Assembly: GCF_900172325.1 (NCBI RefSeq)
Contig: NZ_FWFR01000001.1
Span: 2,245,639 to 2,309,638, forward strand
Length of the DNA: 64,000 nt
Direction of reading: 5' to 3'
Source: Oceanibacterium hippocampi
GTDB taxonomy: Bacteria; Pseudomonadota; Alphaproteobacteria; Sneathiellales; Sneathiellaceae
How positions within the stretch are numbered: position 1 is the first letter of the stretch; every line of letters starts with the position of its first letter. The notes beneath the pieces were generated by a model, which was given only the letters and a program-made list of their open reading frames with translations, was not told where the DNA came from and made no database searches. Positions 63,526-64,000 of the stretch are shown in pieces. The translations under genes were made by a program, and so were the position numbers.

Positions 63526-64000
63526 TTCCTCTCCGTGATCCGATACCGCTTGACGACCTTCCCGGCGCGCTGGAGCACCAGCGGCGTCGCCTGCTCGATC
63601 TGCCCCCAGACGGCGCGTCGGGCGAGCAGGCTCGCGTCCTCGTCGGCGATGGCGAGCACGTCGCCGGAGAGCCCGGCCACGCGGTCGATCTCGAAGGCCG
63701 GGCCGAAGGCCTCCGTCTCGTCCAGGTAGCCGAGCTCGAACTCGACGACGCGATAGCGGGCGCCGATGTCGGTATAGCTCTGGCCGCCCCGGCTCCGGGT
63801 CCGCCGGCTTTCGTCGGCCCATGTCCATTGCGCGCCCCAGGACGGGTTCCGCGCCGGCTTCCACGCCGGGCCGAGGACGATCCGCCCGATGTCGAAATAG
63901 CCGGCCAGCGGGGCGGCATCGGCGACCGCGATCTTCCAGTAGCGGTATGTCTGGTCGGCCGCGAAGACCTGGTAGAGCGCGCCGTAGCCGGCCTCCATGC
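63522..64000 (-). CDS. Phage tail-associated protein, partial (5' end possibly outside window)
   Basis: At least 158 residues (an in-frame ATG is at 63998, but the frame stays open to the window edge). Sequence features RYWKIAVADAAPLAGYFDIGRIVLGPAWKPARNPSWG, ESRRTRSRGGQSYTDIG and VWGQIEQATPLVLQRAGKVVKRYRITER are typical of a conserved alphaproteobacterial prophage protein coded with tail genes. Confidence 0.65.
   Translation of the reverse strand, partial: MEAGYGALYQVFAADQTYRYWKIAVADAAPLAGYFDIGRIVLGPAWKPARNPSWGAQWTWADESRRTRSRGGQSYTDIGARYRVVEFELGYLDETEAFGPAFEIDRVAGLSGDVLAIADEDASLLARRAVWGQIEQATPLVLQRAGKVVKRYRITERK

Noticed and set aside
57105..64000. Gene transfer agent cluster
   Set aside because: The visible genes include lipoproteins, lipase and holin-like genes and a repeat fibre protein, without the recognisable GTA head and tail gene order; an ordinary prophage end fits better.

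Overview
The window is high-GC bacterial DNA with densely packed genes, short intergenic gaps and 4-bp stop/start overlaps. Gene content points to an alphaproteobacterium, most likely Rhodospirillales-like (inference): a complete general L-amino-acid transporter aapJQMP, a glnE, a DUF938 methyltransferase, a PaaX/ferredoxin-NADP reductase pair, a GlxA-type regulator beside glutathione-dependent formaldehyde dehydrogenase, and a liv-type ABC operon with a sigma-54 promoter. No rRNA, IS element or CRISPR array is visible. One tRNA gene (Asn, GTT) is present.

Layout. 1-4.1 kb: the end of a c-type cytochrome, a VOC protein, a MerR/CDF metal-efflux pair with a clear MerR operator, and a GMC oxidoreductase. 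4.1-22.2 kb: housekeeping genes (glnE, a YhdP/AsmA-like protein, tyrS, anmK, cysE, cysteine desulfurase, ferredoxin, tenA, ppa) mixed with a serine hydrolase, an SDR, a DUF938 methyltransferase, fpr and paaX. 22.5-25.2 kb: an atypical metallo-beta-lactamase-fold protein, then a regulatory stretch carrying several GTGA-N6-TCAC (CRP-like) palindromes, a candidate small RNA, a 32-residue membrane microprotein and a Crp-type regulator. 25.3-32.0 kb: a PAS/AAA+/Fis sigma-54 activator, its probable TGTCC-type enhancer sites, a near-consensus sigma-54 promoter and the livKGFHM-like operon it probably controls. 32-41.4 kb: methyltransferase, GST, metC-hisI-modB-modC, aapJQMP. 41.4-50 kb: exported protein, GNAT, sulfurtransferase, AlaX, cysteine synthase, EamA exporter, MarR-GNAT fusion, DUF4864 protein, orphan response regulator, class III alcohol dehydrogenase. 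50-56.4 kb: GlxA regulator, peroxiredoxin-like/2OG-Fe(II) oxygenase fusion, two tandem secreted FecR-domain paralogs, LpxL-like acyltransferase, cyclase-family protein. From about 57.0 kb to the end: the late end of a prophage, all on the minus strand (tail and virion proteins, a repeat-rich fibre-like protein, lysozyme-like protein, small holin-like membrane protein, two related small lipoproteins, lipase). No integrase is in view, so the far end of the prophage lies beyond the window.

How the parts work together. Three nutrient-uptake systems (branched-chain/amide-type ABC, general amino-acid ABC, molybdate permease/ATPase) sit with cysteine and sulfur genes (cysE, cysteine desulfurase, metC, cysK-like, sulfurtransferase). 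The least expected feature is a possible local Crp regulon. The Crp-type regulator has the recognition-helix signature that reads GTGA half-sites. GTGA-N6-TCAC palindromes lie in its own upstream region and before two exported-protein genes elsewhere in the window. One of these palindromes is placed as a class II activator site for a short minus-strand transcript that ends in an intrinsic terminator.
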